NCBI GenBank assembly: GCA_963728155.1 | Contig: CAVSJF010000006.1 | Location: forward strand, 434,001 to 498,000 | Direction: 5' to 3' | Length of the DNA stretch: 64,000 bases | From: JACVRW01 sp963728155 | GTDB taxonomy: Bacteria > Actinomycetota > Thermoleophilia > Solirubrobacterales > Thermoleophilaceae | Part shown: positions 26,035-35,335 of the stretch, piece by piece | Layout: each line of letters starts with the position of its first letter | How positions within the stretch are numbered: position 1 is the first letter of the stretch | Notes under the pieces: generated by a model | The model's input: the letters and a program-made list of their open reading frames with translations, nothing else | What the model was told of the DNA's origin: nothing | Databases searched by the model: none | Made by a program: the position numbers and the translations under genes

Positions 26035-27483
26035 ATGGCCGACGTGCGCGAACTGTCCAACTTCATCAACGGCGAGTTCACGTCCGCCGGCGACGGCGAG
26101 ACCCTCGACATCGTCAACCCCTCCACCGGCGAGGTCTACGCCACCTCGCCGGCCTCGCGCGAGGCCGACATCGACACCGCGATGAAGGCTGCGCGGGCGG
26201 CGTTCGAGGGTGGCTGGCGCAACACCACGCCGAGCGAGCGGATGACCGCCCTGCTCAAGATGGCCGACGCCATCGAGGAGAACGCCGAGGAGCTGGTGGG
26301 CATCGAGGCCGAGAACACCGGCAAGCCCAAGGGCCTGACCCTCAGCGAGGAGATCCCGCCCATGTGCGACCAGATCCGCTTCTTCGCGGGTGCGGCGCGC
26401 ACGCTCGAGGGCAAGGCGGCGACGGAGTACATGGAGGGCTTCACCTCCTGGATCCGGCGCGAGCCGATCGGCGTGATCGGCTCCGTGACGCCATGGAACT
26501 ACCCGATGATGATGGCGGTGTGGAAGTTCGCCCCCGCGCTGGCCGCGGGCAACACGATGGTGCTCAAGCCCTCCGACACCACACCGGCCAGCACGCTCAA
26601 GATGGCCGAGCTGTTCGGCGAGATCCTGCCCCCGGGCGTGTTCAACGTGGTCTGCGGCGACCGCGACACCGGCGCCGGCGTGGTGAGCCATCCCACGCCG
26701 GAGATGGTGTCGATCACCGGCAGCATCCCCGCCGGCAAGGCCGTGGCCAAGGCGGCGGCCGACACGGTCAAGCGCGTCCACCTCGAACTGGGCGGCAAGG
26801 CGCCGGTGATCGTGCTCGACGACGCGGACATCGCGGGCGCGGCCGAGGACATCGCCGTGGCCGGCTACTTCAACGCCGGCCAGGACTGCACGGCGGCCAC
26901 GCGCGTGCTGGCCAACGAGCGCGTGCAGGAGGACCTTGCCGCCGCGCTCGTGGAGCAGGCCGGCGACGTGAAGCTCTCGCGCGACGAGGAGGAGGGCTCG
27001 GAGGACTTCTACATCCCGCCGCTCAACAACGCCAACCAGATGGGGCACGTGAGCGGTCTGGTGGAGCGCGCGCCCGACCACGCGCAGGTGCTGGTCGGGG
27101 GCGAGCAGGCCGGCGACGGCGGCTACTTCTACTCACCCACGGTGGTGGGGGGCCTGCAGTCGGCCGACGAGATGGCCACCACGGAGATCTTCGGTCCGGT
27201 GATCACCGTGCAGTCCTTCTCCGACGAGGACGAGGCGATCGCCTGGGCCAACGGCACCGACTACGGCCTGGCCTCGAGCGTCTGGACGAGCAACCACAAG
27301 CGCGCGCTGCGCGTGTCGCGGGCGCTCGACTTCGGCTGCGTGTGGATCAACTGCCACATCCCGCTGGTGGCGGAGATGCCCCACGGCGGCTTCAAGCAGT
27401 CGGGCTACGGCAAGGATCTCTCCCAGTACTCACTCGAGGAGTACACGCGCGTGAAGCACGTGATGTCCGCGCTCGAGGGCTGA
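26035..27483 (+). CDS. Gamma-aminobutyraldehyde dehydrogenase-like aldehyde dehydrogenase
   Basis: 482 aa, intact. Converts 4-aminobutanal-type aldehydes to GABA-type acids with NAD. Motifs: SVTPWNYPMMMAVWK, SITGSIPAGK, catalytic Glu251 in LELGGKAP and Cys285 in NAGQDCTAATR, EIFGPVITV and PHGGFKQSGYGKDLSQYSLEEYTR; the last is characteristic of aminobutyraldehyde/betaine aldehyde dehydrogenases. ACGAGGAG at 8 bases precedes ATG 26035. It completes the amine oxidase operon by removing the reactive aldehyde product. The specific substrate is inferred. Confidence 0.9.
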   Translation: MADVRELSNFINGEFTSAGDGETLDIVNPSTGEVYATSPASREADIDTAMKAARAAFEGGWRNTTPSERMTALLKMADAIEENAEELVGIEAENTGKPKGLTLSEEIPPMCDQIRFFAGAARTLEGKAATEYMEGFTSWIRREPIGVIGSVTPWNYPMMMAVWKFAPALAAGNTMVLKPSDTTPASTLKMAELFGEILPPGVFNVVCGDRDTGAGVVSHPTPEMVSITGSIPAGKAVAKAAADTVKRVHLELGGKAPVIVLDDADIAGAAEDIAVAGYFNAGQDCTAATRVLANERVQEDLAAALVEQAGDVKLSRDEEEGSEDFYIPPLNNANQMGHVSGLVERAPDHAQVLVGGEQAGDGGYFYSPTVVGGLQSADEMATTEIFGPVITVQSFSDEDEAIAWANGTDYGLASSVWTSNHKRALRVSRALDFGCVWINCHIPLVAEMPHGGFKQSGYGKDLSQYSLEEYTRVKHVMSALEG

Positions 27484-27493
27484 CGGGTCGGCA

Positions 27494-30400
27494 TCATTTG
27501 ACCCATATCTGTTCGAGCAGCACGCCGTAAATCGGGTTGAAGCGAAGATTTTCCGCCCGCGCCGAGGTGACGGCGACCCAGCGGCGGGTGGCGAGCGGGG
27601 CCACTGGAGCGCTGTCGGCGATGCGGCGTTCGATCCGCTGCCAGGCGGCGCGGGCGCCGGGCCCAGCTGCCTGTGCGCGCCCGATCGCGGCATCGATGCT
27701 CCGGTCGCAGAAGCGCGAGGCGTTCGAGGTTTGCGGGTCGCCCGGGACATACGCCTTGCAGGAGACGAGCGCGCGCAGGAACGCCCCGGGCTCGGGGTAG
27801 TCGGCGATCCAACCGGTCACGCCGATCTGCGGTCGCCTGCGGGGGTCGACCTGCGCCTCCAAGTATCGGTCGAGCTCGTCAAAGACGCGTAGGCGGCTGG
27901 GGAAACCGAGTCCACTCAGCACGTCGACGAGATGGCGGCCGACGGTTAGCCGGTCGGGCCAGGTCCAGATCTCGACCGGGGTGCCGCGCGCGCCCGAGGC
28001 GGTCACCAGGCGCTGGGCCCGCGCCCGGTCCGGCGCGGTCCAGGCGCCCGCGGGGGAGGCGGCCACGGTGAAGGGACAGATCGGCCGGTACCCGGGGAGG
28101 CCCGGAGGCAGTACCTGGCAGGTCGGTGAGCCGGCCTCGCTGCCGCCCGTCAGCTCCACCACACGCGCCCTGTCGACGGCGAGGTTGAGCGCGCGCCGAA
28201 CGCGCGGATCGTCGAAGGGCGGAGCCTCGACATTCAGCCAGGCGTATTCGGTGAACGCGGCAGATCCAGACTTGACGCGAGTGCCCACGCGGGTTCGCAG
28301 CGCCGCCAGCCGCTCGGCTGTGGAGTCGAAGGCCGCGGCGAGGTCGAGCCGTCCACGCTCCACGGCCGCGACCTGGGCATCTTCGGCGCCCATCGTCACC
28401 TCGACGCGACCCGCGAACCCGGCCGGGCGCCCGTCCAGCCCCCGCGCGCGGAAGTAACGATTGCGGGTGAGCAGCGCCCGGCGGCCGGGGACGACGCGAT
28501 CGATGCGGTAGGGCCCGGTGCCTGGAGGCGGGCGGCGGGGAAGTTCCCGGCGCGGAGTAGAGGCCGGCACTATCGACAGGAGCGGGAGGGTCAGCTTCTG
28601 GAGCAGTTCTTGATCGGGCCGACGCAAGCGAATCGTGATGGTCCCCGTGCTCTCGTCAGAGCTGATGCCGCGTGAGAGGTCGCAGCTCTTCGGCACTGCT
28701 CGGCATCGAGCCCCGCCCTCGATCGCGTCCCAAAACGGCGGCATGAAGCGCCCCTGGATGCGCCACGCGCGCTCCATTGAGGACCGGAAATCGCCAGCGC
28801 GGACCCGCGTGCCGTCCGAATAGCGAAGGCCCGGACGGAGCCGGAAGACATAGCGCCGACCGCCGCCGGCGGGCTCAGGCACGGCGACCGCGAGCCCTCC
28901 CACGAGCCGCGCCCCCGCCACTCCGGCCTCCCGGCGATAGGCCAACAGTCCATCGTAGGCAAGGCCGATCACAGACACGGAATCCGGGTCGTAGCCACCG
29001 TCGCCCGGGTCCAGGCGGATGGGCAGGCTCCCGTACCGCAACGTGCCGCCGCGGTGGGCGGCGGGGGCCGCCGCCGCAGCCACCCAAACAGCGCCGTCGA
29101 CGGCGGTGAGCGCTCGAGGCGTGCTGTCCGTTCGCACGCGTTCGGCGATCGACCGGCTGCCCGGATCGAGGCGCAGCACAGCACCGGCAGCGTCGGCCAC
29201 CCACAACGCGCCAGCGGCCGCGACCAGTGCGACAGGAGCTCGGCCGGCGGGCAAGGTGTCGGTCACGCGATCCGTGGCCGGGTCGATCCGCGAAACCGTG
29301 CCGTCCTGGCGGTTGGCCGCCCACACGGCGCCGAATCCCACCGTCAAGGCGCTCGGGCCGTTACCGACCGCGATCGCGTCCAGGACATCCCCGGACTCAG
29401 GGTCGACGCGCACCACGGTTCCCGAGTCCTCGGCCGCCGCCCATACGGCGCCTGCGCCGGTAGCCAATGCGACCGGATGGCCGCCGACCGCGATGCGTTT
29501 CGCCACACGGCCTGAACGCAGGTCGATGCGCACCACCTCGCCGTCGAGCGCCGTGGCCGCCCATAACGCTCCGTGGCCGACGGTGACTGCTGCCAGGCCG
29601 TTGCCGACCGGAATCCGCTGCACCACGCGGTTGGCCGTGGGATCAACCTGGGCAATGGAGCCGTCCTCGCCGGCGGCCACCCAGAGTGACCCCGAGCCGA
29701 ACGCCAGCGCTGCTGGGGCCGGGCCGACGTCGATCGTGTCCACTCGGTCGCCGTCGCGATGGATACGAGCCACCGTTCCCTCACGCGGGCTTGCTACCCA
29801 CACCGAGCCGGCACCGCCGGCCATGGCTCCGGGCTCGGATCCGATCCGGTACTGATCCGTGATCTCGCCCGCGTTCGCGTCGATCACCCCTACTGCTCCC
29901 TCTTCGATCCCGGGCAGCGGGTCGCTATCGGCAAGTCGCACAACGGCGAAGGCGGTGACGGCGATCACGGCCCCCGCGATCAGGGCCAGCACCAAGGGCC
30001 GCCGGATCGGTGGAAGCGCCTCTCGAGGTGGCGCCCTCGGTTCGTGCCGCGCGGATGGCACCTCGGCCGGTGGCGCCGGGAGATGCAGCGATGGATCTTG
30101 CGCCAGCACCCGCCCCTGCAGATCGCGCAGCTCGGCGCCGGGCTCGACCCCGATCTCTTCCACCAGCCGCCGGCGTAGCTCGGCGTAGGCCTCGAGCGCC
30201 TCGGCCTGGCGGCCCGACCGGTACAGCGCGAGCATGCGCTGGGCGTGCAGGCGCTCGCGTAGCGGATGTTCCTCGATCAGCCGCTCGAGCTGGGCGAGCG
30301 CTTCGTGGTCCTGCCCCGCGGCCAGATCGCTGTCCACGGTCAGCTCGGCGGCCCTCAGCCACAGCTCTTCCAGTCGCCGTATCTCCGCCGCCGCGAAAGG

Positions 30401-30811
30401 CTCTCCCGCGACATCGGCAAGCGGGGCCCCGTGCCACAGTTCAAGGGCGTTTCGAGCCGCCTCGTTAGGAGATCGGTCCGAGCGCCCGGCCTGATCGACA
30501 AGGCGCTCGAAGCGCGCCACGTCGACCGCGTCCGCGGGCACGCACAGCTCGTAGCCGCGTCCGTGGGTCACGATCTGCGCGCCCTCGCCGGCGAACAGCC
30601 GCCGCAGCTGCGACACGTAGAGCTGCACCATCTTCGGGGCTGACGCCGGCGGATCCTCGCCCCACAGGCCATCCACCAGGCGATCGACCGCCACCGTCGC
30701 GTTGGGTTGGAGAGCCAACATCGCGAGCACGGCTCGCTGCTTGGTCGCACCTAGCGGGATCGGGCGACCATCGAGCGACGCCTCGACCTGCCCGAGCAAA
30801 TGGAGATCCAT
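27494..30811 (-). CDS. Membrane-anchored SARP/BTAD regulator fused to a YVTN propeller and a peptide-binding (SBP5) domain
   Basis: 1105 aa, intact. Residues 1-95: OmpR-type winged helix (GATKQRAVLAMLALQPNATVAVDRLVDGLWG... LYVSQLRRLF). Residues 97-240: bacterial activator domain (BTAD). One membrane helix at about 272-292. Residues 305-580: six or so repeats of the type GxGAVWAAxxxxGTVxRVDPxxxxV, a YVTN-like beta-propeller. Residues 588-1105: family-5 solute-binding domain (LRYSDGTRVRAGDFRSSMERAW; FDDPRVRRALNLAVDRARVVELTGG). The layout implies a cytosolic DNA-binding head and an outside peptide-sensing part in one chain, with no separate kinase. It is divergent from the secreted protein/haloperoxidase genes, its likely targets (inference). 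Confidence 0.92.
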   Translation of the reverse strand: MDLHLLGQVEASLDGRPIPLGATKQRAVLAMLALQPNATVAVDRLVDGLWGEDPPASAPKMVQLYVSQLRRLFAGEGAQIVTHGRGYELCVPADAVDVARFERLVDQAGRSDRSPNEAARNALELWHGAPLADVAGEPFAAAEIRRLEELWLRAAELTVDSDLAAGQDHEALAQLERLIEEHPLRERLHAQRMLALYRSGRQAEALEAYAELRRRLVEEIGVEPGAELRDLQGRVLAQDPSLHLPAPPAEVPSARHEPRAPPREALPPIRRPLVLALIAGAVIAVTAFAVVRLADSDPLPGIEEGAVGVIDANAGEITDQYRIGSEPGAMAGGAGSVWVASPREGTVARIHRDGDRVDTIDVGPAPAALAFGSGSLWVAAGEDGSIAQVDPTANRVVQRIPVGNGLAAVTVGHGALWAATALDGEVVRIDLRSGRVAKRIAVGGHPVALATGAGAVWAAAEDSGTVVRVDPESGDVLDAIAVGNGPSALTVGFGAVWAANRQDGTVSRIDPATDRVTDTLPAGRAPVALVAAAGALWVADAAGAVLRLDPGSRSIAERVRTDSTPRALTAVDGAVWVAAAAAPAAHRGGTLRYGSLPIRLDPGDGGYDPDSVSVIGLAYDGLLAYRREAGVAGARLVGGLAVAVPEPAGGGRRYVFRLRPGLRYSDGTRVRAGDFRSSMERAWRIQGRFMPPFWDAIEGGARCRAVPKSCDLSRGISSDESTGTITIRLRRPDQELLQKLTLPLLSIVPASTPRRELPRRPPPGTGPYRIDRVVPGRRALLTRNRYFRARGLDGRPAGFAGRVEVTMGAEDAQVAAVERGRLDLAAAFDSTAERLAALRTRVGTRVKSGSAAFTEYAWLNVEAPPFDDPRVRRALNLAVDRARVVELTGGSEAGSPTCQVLPPGLPGYRPICPFTVAASPAGAWTAPDRARAQRLVTASGARGTPVEIWTWPDRLTVGRHLVDVLSGLGFPSRLRVFDELDRYLEAQVDPRRRPQIGVTGWIADYPEPGAFLRALVSCKAYVPGDPQTSNASRFCDRSIDAAIGRAQAAGPGARAAWQRIERRIADSAPVAPLATRRWVAVTSARAENLRFNPIYGVLLEQIWVK

Positions 30812-30949
30812 GCCGGCAACTGGTCCGTTGACGGTGATGAAACCGGACCCTACTCCGCTCCAGCGCTGGTAATCAACCGCGCCTCGACCGTTTCTCGACC
30901 GCTCCGCCCCATGGTGCCGGCGTCCATCACTCCCGGCCTAGGAGGCCCC

Positions 30950-31231
30950 GTGTCCACCGTCGTTCATCGCTTCACCCGTGCCGCCGCCGGCGCCCTGGCC
31001 ATCACCGCCCTCGCCGCCTCGGCCGCCGCCGCTCGCCCGGCCGAGGAGCTGTTCATCGACGAGTCCCGGTCCGAAGCGCCCGCACCGACCGTGACCCGCA
31101 CCATCGACGAGGGCTTTGGCTGGAGCTCCGCTGCCATCGGTGCCGGCGGTGCCACCGCCGTTCTGCTCCTCGGCGCGGCCGGCGCCTCGGCGCGGTCGCA
31201 CCGCCATCAGCGCGTCGGCGTCTTTCGCTGA
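30950..31231 (+). CDS. Small secreted or membrane-anchored protein
   Basis: 93 aa from GTG 30950, chosen because TAGGAGG lies 4 bases upstream; earlier in-frame starts lack a site. A signal-like N-terminus (RFTRAAAGALAITALAASAAAARPAEE) is followed by an acidic spacer, a C-terminal helix (SAAIGAGGATAVLLLGAAGAS) and a basic tail (RSHRHQRVGVFR). Typical of small actinobacterial membrane proteins of unknown role. It lies in the divergent promoter region of the SARP-receptor gene and just before the haloperoxidase. Confidence 0.7.
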   Translation: MSTVVHRFTRAAAGALAITALAASAAAARPAEELFIDESRSEAPAPTVTRTIDEGFGWSSAAIGAGGATAVLLLGAAGASARSHRHQRVGVFR

Positions 31232-31253
31232 CCGTCCAACAGAAGGGATGGAG

Positions 31254-32512
31254 ATGAAGATGCATCTGAACACCAAGATCGCGATTCGAACCGCGGCGCT
31301 CGTGGGGCTTGTGGCAATGTGCCTGGCGTCGCCGGCGCGAGCGGAGACGGTGACGGATTGGAATCAGCAGGCCACCGATTCGCTGATCGTGACCGGCGCT
31401 CAGGGACCGACGGTTTCCGTGTTGCATCTGGCGATGGTGCACGGAGCGGTGTACGACGCCGTGAACGCGATCGATCGGCGCTACGAGCCGTATCTCGGGC
31501 GCCGCCCGCGCGGCGCTGGTACTCCAAGGACGCGGCGGCCGCGACGGCGGCCTATCGCGTGCTGGCGAGCATCGTGCCCGCGCAGCAGGCCGCGCTGGAG
31601 ACCCGCTACCGGGCCAGCCTGGCCGCCATCGGGGAAGGCAAGGCGAAGGCCGGCGGCGTCGCCGTCGGTGACGCCGCGGCCGCCCAGATGATCGCCGCAA
31701 GGACCGGCGATGGGCGCTTCGGGCCGTTTCGGTTCGCGGTCGGATCCGAGCCGGGTCAGTGGCGACCGGTGCTGCCGGCCTTCGTGAACGACCCGGCGGC
31801 CTGGGTCGCGAAGGTGCGGCCGTTCCTGCTCGAGAGCGCGTCGCAATTCCGCACCGAGGGGCCCAACTCCCTGCGCAGCAGGCGCTACGCCCGCGAGTTC
31901 GCCGAGGTCAAGTCGATCGGCTCGCTGAGCTCCTCGACGCGGACCGCCGACCAGACCGACATGGCCCGCTTTTGGGCCGAGCACCCGCCGGCCATGTGGA
32001 GCCGCGTCTTTCGCCAGCTGTCCGCCGGTCACCAACTGACCACCGCGGCCAGCGCGCGGATGTTCGCGATGCTCTACCTGACCGCGGCGGACGCTGCCAT
32101 CGGCTGCTGGGACGACAAGGCCCAGTGGCTGTACTGGCGCCCCATCACGGCCATCCGCGAGGCCGGCAGCGACGGCAACCCGGCTACCGACGCGGATCCC
32201 GACTGGCTGCCGCTGATAGCCACGCCGCCGTACCCCGAGCATCCCTCCGGGCACGGCTGCGTGAGCGGCTCGATCGTGGAGACGTTGCGCGACTTCTTCG
32301 GTACCGACCGAGCGGAGTTCAACGCCACGAGCACGGTGTCCGGCACCACGAGGAGCTTTACCCGCTTCTCACAGGCCATCGACGAGATCGTGGACGCCCG
32401 CGTCTACTCGGGTATCCACTTCCGCACCGCGGATGTGCAGGGCGCCCGGCTCGGCCGCCAGGTCGCGGACTGGCGGCAGCGGCACTACTTCGAGCACGCC
32501 AAGTGCCCGTAG
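31254..32512 (+). CDS. Secreted vanadium-dependent haloperoxidase/PAP2-like protein
   Basis: About 419 aa with a Sec signal (IRTAALVGLVAMCLASPARAE). The oxyanion/vanadate-binding triad is visible: KAQWLYWRP (motif 1, K and R), HPSGHGCVSG (motif 2) and ARVYSGIHFRTAD (motif 3). This group either halogenates organics with H2O2 or acts as an acid phosphatase; the sequence alone does not decide. One indel near 31505 separates MVHGAVYDAVNAIDRRYEPYL from the rest. AGAAGGG precedes ATG 31254 at 6 bases. A strong hairpin follows the stop. Confidence 0.88.
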
Positions 32513-32523
32513 ACGATCGGCAA

Positions 32524-32550
32524 GGCGGGCCGCCACCCCGGCGGCCCGCC
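32524..32550 (+). terminator. Perfect 11-bp hairpin after the haloperoxidase gene
   Basis: GGCGGGCCGCC and GGCGGCCCGCC pair perfectly around the loop ACCCC, 11 bases after the stop codon. No U-run follows, as is common in GC-rich actinobacteria. It separates the haloperoxidase from the multicopper oxidase transcript. Confidence 0.75.
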
Positions 32551-32638
32551 CGGACAGACAGTCGACGGCTAAAGGGCGAGCCCTTGGGGGCCGATGTCTG
32601 GGGTGCAACCTCGTTCCCCGCCCCTCTGAGAGGTTTCG

Positions 32639-34148
32639 ATGCTCCACCGCCCCCAAGGACTCGCACTCGCCCGCTTGGCCATGATCGCCGCTGCCCTGGC
32701 CGTTCTCCTGGCGGTCGCCGTGGCGGTGCTGCGGGTAGACGCCCAGGGCACCTCGGAGTGGACGCCGAAAGCCGGCCTGCCGCTGACGGAGCCCGCCCAG
32801 CTGTATAGCCGCGACGGCGTGCTGAGGGTGGATCTCAACGCGCGCCGGCAGGCGATCACCGTCTCCGGCTCGCGCATCGAGGCCCAGCCGTTCAACGGCC
32901 GCCTCATCGGGCCGACCCTCCACGTGCGGCCCGGAGACAGGATCGAGGCGACGATCCGCAACGCCACCAGCGAGCGGACGAACATCCACTACCACGGGAT
33001 GCACGTGTCACCGCGGGGACGCTCGGACAACGTGTTCCGGGTGTTCCGGCCCGGGCAGACCGTCAAGTCGATCGTCGAGGTCCCGACCGACCACTCGCCC
33101 GGCACCTACTGGTACCACGTGCACCTTCACGGGCTCACCGAGGAGCAGGTGATGGGCGGCATGTCGGGGCTGCTGGTGGTCGACGGCCTGAAGCGACTGC
33201 TGCCCCACGAGCTACGCGACATCCGCGAGCGCCAGCTCGCGATCCGCGACGTCCAGCACCAAGGTGACTCGATCATCATGGACGCCGCCGACATCGACGT
33301 CCAGAAGCCGACCACGCGCCTGGTCAACGGGCTGCTGCGCCCGCGCATGACCCTTCGGTCGGGCGAAACCCAGCTGTGGCGGATCGCCAACGTGGGAGCG
33401 GACCTCTTCTACGACGTGGAGCTCGCCGGCCACCGCCTGCACGTGATCGCCGAGGACGGCTCCCCGGTGTGGCGCGTGTGGAGCAAGCGCCACCTGGTGC
33501 TGCCACCGGGCAAGCGCTACGACGTGCTCGTCCAGGGCGGCAGGCCGGGCGCCTACACCTTCCGGACGCGCAAGTTCGACGAGGGCTTCCAGCTGCTGCC
33601 CAGGACAAAGCTGGCCACGGTCAGGGTGCGAGGGCCGGCGTCGAGGCCAGGGCGGTGGTTCCCAGGACTCTCGACACGCCGGCCAAGAGCCTGGCCGGCC
33701 TGCCGGTGCGGCGCAAGCGCACGTTCACGTTCTCCTTCGACTTCTCGAAGAAGAAATTCGCCCGCATCAACGGCCAGGCCTTCGACCCGGAAGCCACGAC
33801 CGTCGCGCCCCTGGTCGGCAGCGTCGAGGAGTGGACGCTGCGCAACGTCACGAGCGAGGACCACCCCTTCCACATCCACGTCAACGACTTCCAGGTCATG
33901 CGCGTCAACCGCAAGCCCTATCGCGCGAGGGGCCTGCAGGACGTGGTCATCATTCCCAAGCACGGCTCGGTCGTGATCCGCAACTCATTCCGCCGCTACA
34001 CGGGCCACTTCGTCTTTCACTGCCACATCCTCGGTCACGAGGACGGCGGGATGATGAAGACGGTGCAGGTGCGGCGCAAGGGTCAGAAGCCGACCCCGCC
34101 GCCCGGCGGTCATAACCACCACACCGAGCACGCGAACACCAGGGTTGA
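32639..34148 (+). CDS. Multicopper oxidase (laccase/CueO-like), secreted or anchored
   Basis: Begins with a hydrophobic helix (LAMIAAALAVLLAVAVAVLRV). Copper motifs: NIHYHGMH (His117/119), YWYHVHLHGL (His160/162), DHPFHIHVNDFQV, and GHFVFHCHILGHEDGGMM, the T1 Cys-His-Met set. All four copper-ligand clusters are present, so it should be an active one-electron oxidase of phenols or metals. An apparent lost G near 33635 shifts frame before VEARAVVPRTLDTPAKS. The 3' end is uncertain: the second frame stays open far into opposite-strand genes (to 34782), so another indel after 34070 is likely and the stop is put at the next in-range TGA. Confidence 0.85.
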
Positions 34149-34165
34149 TCAGGCCAACGGTGCGG

Positions 34166-34442
34166 TTAATCCGCCTCCCGAAGGACGAACGCCACCTCGT
34201 CGACGTAGCAGTAGGACCACTCCTCGCCCGGCTCCGCCGAGGAGATCACCGGGTGCTCGTCTCTCGCGCGCGTGCGCCGAGGCGTGGCGGTTGGGCGACG
34301 AGTCGCAGCAGCCCACCTTGCCGCAGGTGCGACAGACGCGCAGGTGCATCCAGCGGTCCCCGGTCTTCAGGCACTCCTCGCAGCCCTCCACGGTCTCCGG
34401 CATGTCGACGGTGATCAGCTCCAGGTGCGTGCATTCGTTCAT
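34166..34442 (-). CDS. UBP-type zinc-finger protein
   Basis: About 91 aa: MNECTHLELI... EGCEECLKTGDRWMHLRVCRTCGKVGCCDSSPNRHASAHAR, the Cys/His pattern of a ZnF-UBP domain, then after a frameshift near 34268 HPVISSAEPGEEWSYCYVDEVAF and stop at 34166. Small stand-alone UBP fingers are common in actinobacteria; the role is unclear, as there is no ubiquitin system here. ATG overlaps the ftcD stop by ATGA, so it is the last gene of that operon. Confidence 0.85.
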
Positions 34443-35335
34443 GGCTCGTCCTCCAGGGCGGTCAGGGCGTTCTCGAGAATATGGCGCTCGGGCGAGAAGC
34501 CTCGCAGGGGCACGTCCTCGGGAAAGCCTTCGAACGCCCCACGGGGCGCGAGGCCGATCAGCTCGGCCTCGGCGACCGGCGCCCGCGCTCGCACCCGCTC
34601 GACTATCTCGCCCAGCGTCACGGACGTGTGGTCGTGCACGTTGGTCGACACCTGGGCGCGGCCTCGCGCCTGGAGGAACAGGCCCAGGGCGCGAACCCCG
34701 GGCGGCCCGCCGCCCGACTCCCGCAGCTCGGCGGCGATGCTCCTGGCCAGCTCGAGGTCGTCGCTGTCGAGATCGACGTTGAAGGCGAGCAGCGGCGGCC
34801 GCGCGGTGGCCAAGGTGGCGCCCGCGCTCGGATGCGCGCGCGGCGGGCCGAAGTCGGGCGCCAGCTCGCCGGCGTCGATCCGCCGGGCCAGCTCGGCCGG
34901 GCCGCCGCGGCGAATCCAGGCTCGCTCGGCGTGCTCGGGCCGCGTGGCCAGAGCGCCGTAGAGGAACACGGGCACCTGTGCGTCGGCGCCCACGAGCGCC
35001 GCGGCGGTGAGCGCCTCGGCGCACGCCGCTCCGCGGCGGTCTTCGTCGACCCACACCACCGGCATCACATCGAGCGCCCCGACGTGGGGATGAATCCCGT
35101 CGTGCTCGCGCAGGTCGATCTCCTGGACTACGGCTCGCGCGAGCCCGGCGAGCCCCTCCGCCAGCTCGCCCTGCGGCGCGGCCAGCGTGAACACCGAGCG
35201 GTTGTGATCGGGATCGGTGTGGACGTCGAGCACGCGCGCGGGCCCGACGGCGCCCTGGAGGCGCTCGAGCCTGTCTAGGTCGCGCCCCTCGCTCAGGTTG
35301 GGGACGGCGACCAGGAGCGGTGCTCTACCCGTCAC
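34439..35335 (-). CDS. ftcD: Glutamate formimidoyltransferase
   Basis: 298 aa, intact. Transfers the formimino group from formiminoglutamate to tetrahydrofolate in histidine breakdown. Seen: VAVPNLSEGRDLDRL at the N-terminus, DPDHNRSVFTL, IHPHVGALDVMPVVW, PVFLYGALAT and FNVDLDSDDLELAR, all of the FTCD N-terminal family. The bacterial stand-alone length fits. It lies in an operon with a kinase, a binding lipoprotein and a zinc-finger protein rather than with hut genes, an unusual setting; it overlaps the upstream lipoprotein gene by 11 bases. Confidence 0.9.
   Translation of the reverse strand: MTGRAPLLVAVPNLSEGRDLDRLERLQGAVGPARVLDVHTDPDHNRSVFTLAAPQGELAEGLAGLARAVVQEIDLREHDGIHPHVGALDVMPVVWVDEDRRGAACAEALTAAALVGADAQVPVFLYGALATRPEHAERAWIRRGGPAELARRIDAGELAPDFGPPRAHPSAGATLATARPPLLAFNVDLDSDDLELARSIAAELRESGGGPPGVRALGLFLQARGRAQVSTNVHDHTSVTLGEIVERVRARAPVAEAELIGLAPRGAFEGFPEDVPLRGFSPERHILENALTALEDEP

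Noticed and set aside
29000..29900. Periodic DNA in the SARP gene, considered as CRISPR or tandem repeat
   Set aside because: The period comes from about 42-residue YVTN protein repeats that are diverged at DNA level; there are no identical repeats and spacers.
33376..34782. Multicopper oxidase extension to 34782
   Set aside because: Past about 34150 the frame is Arg/Pro-rich and antisense to the UBP-finger and ftcD genes, so it is not coding.
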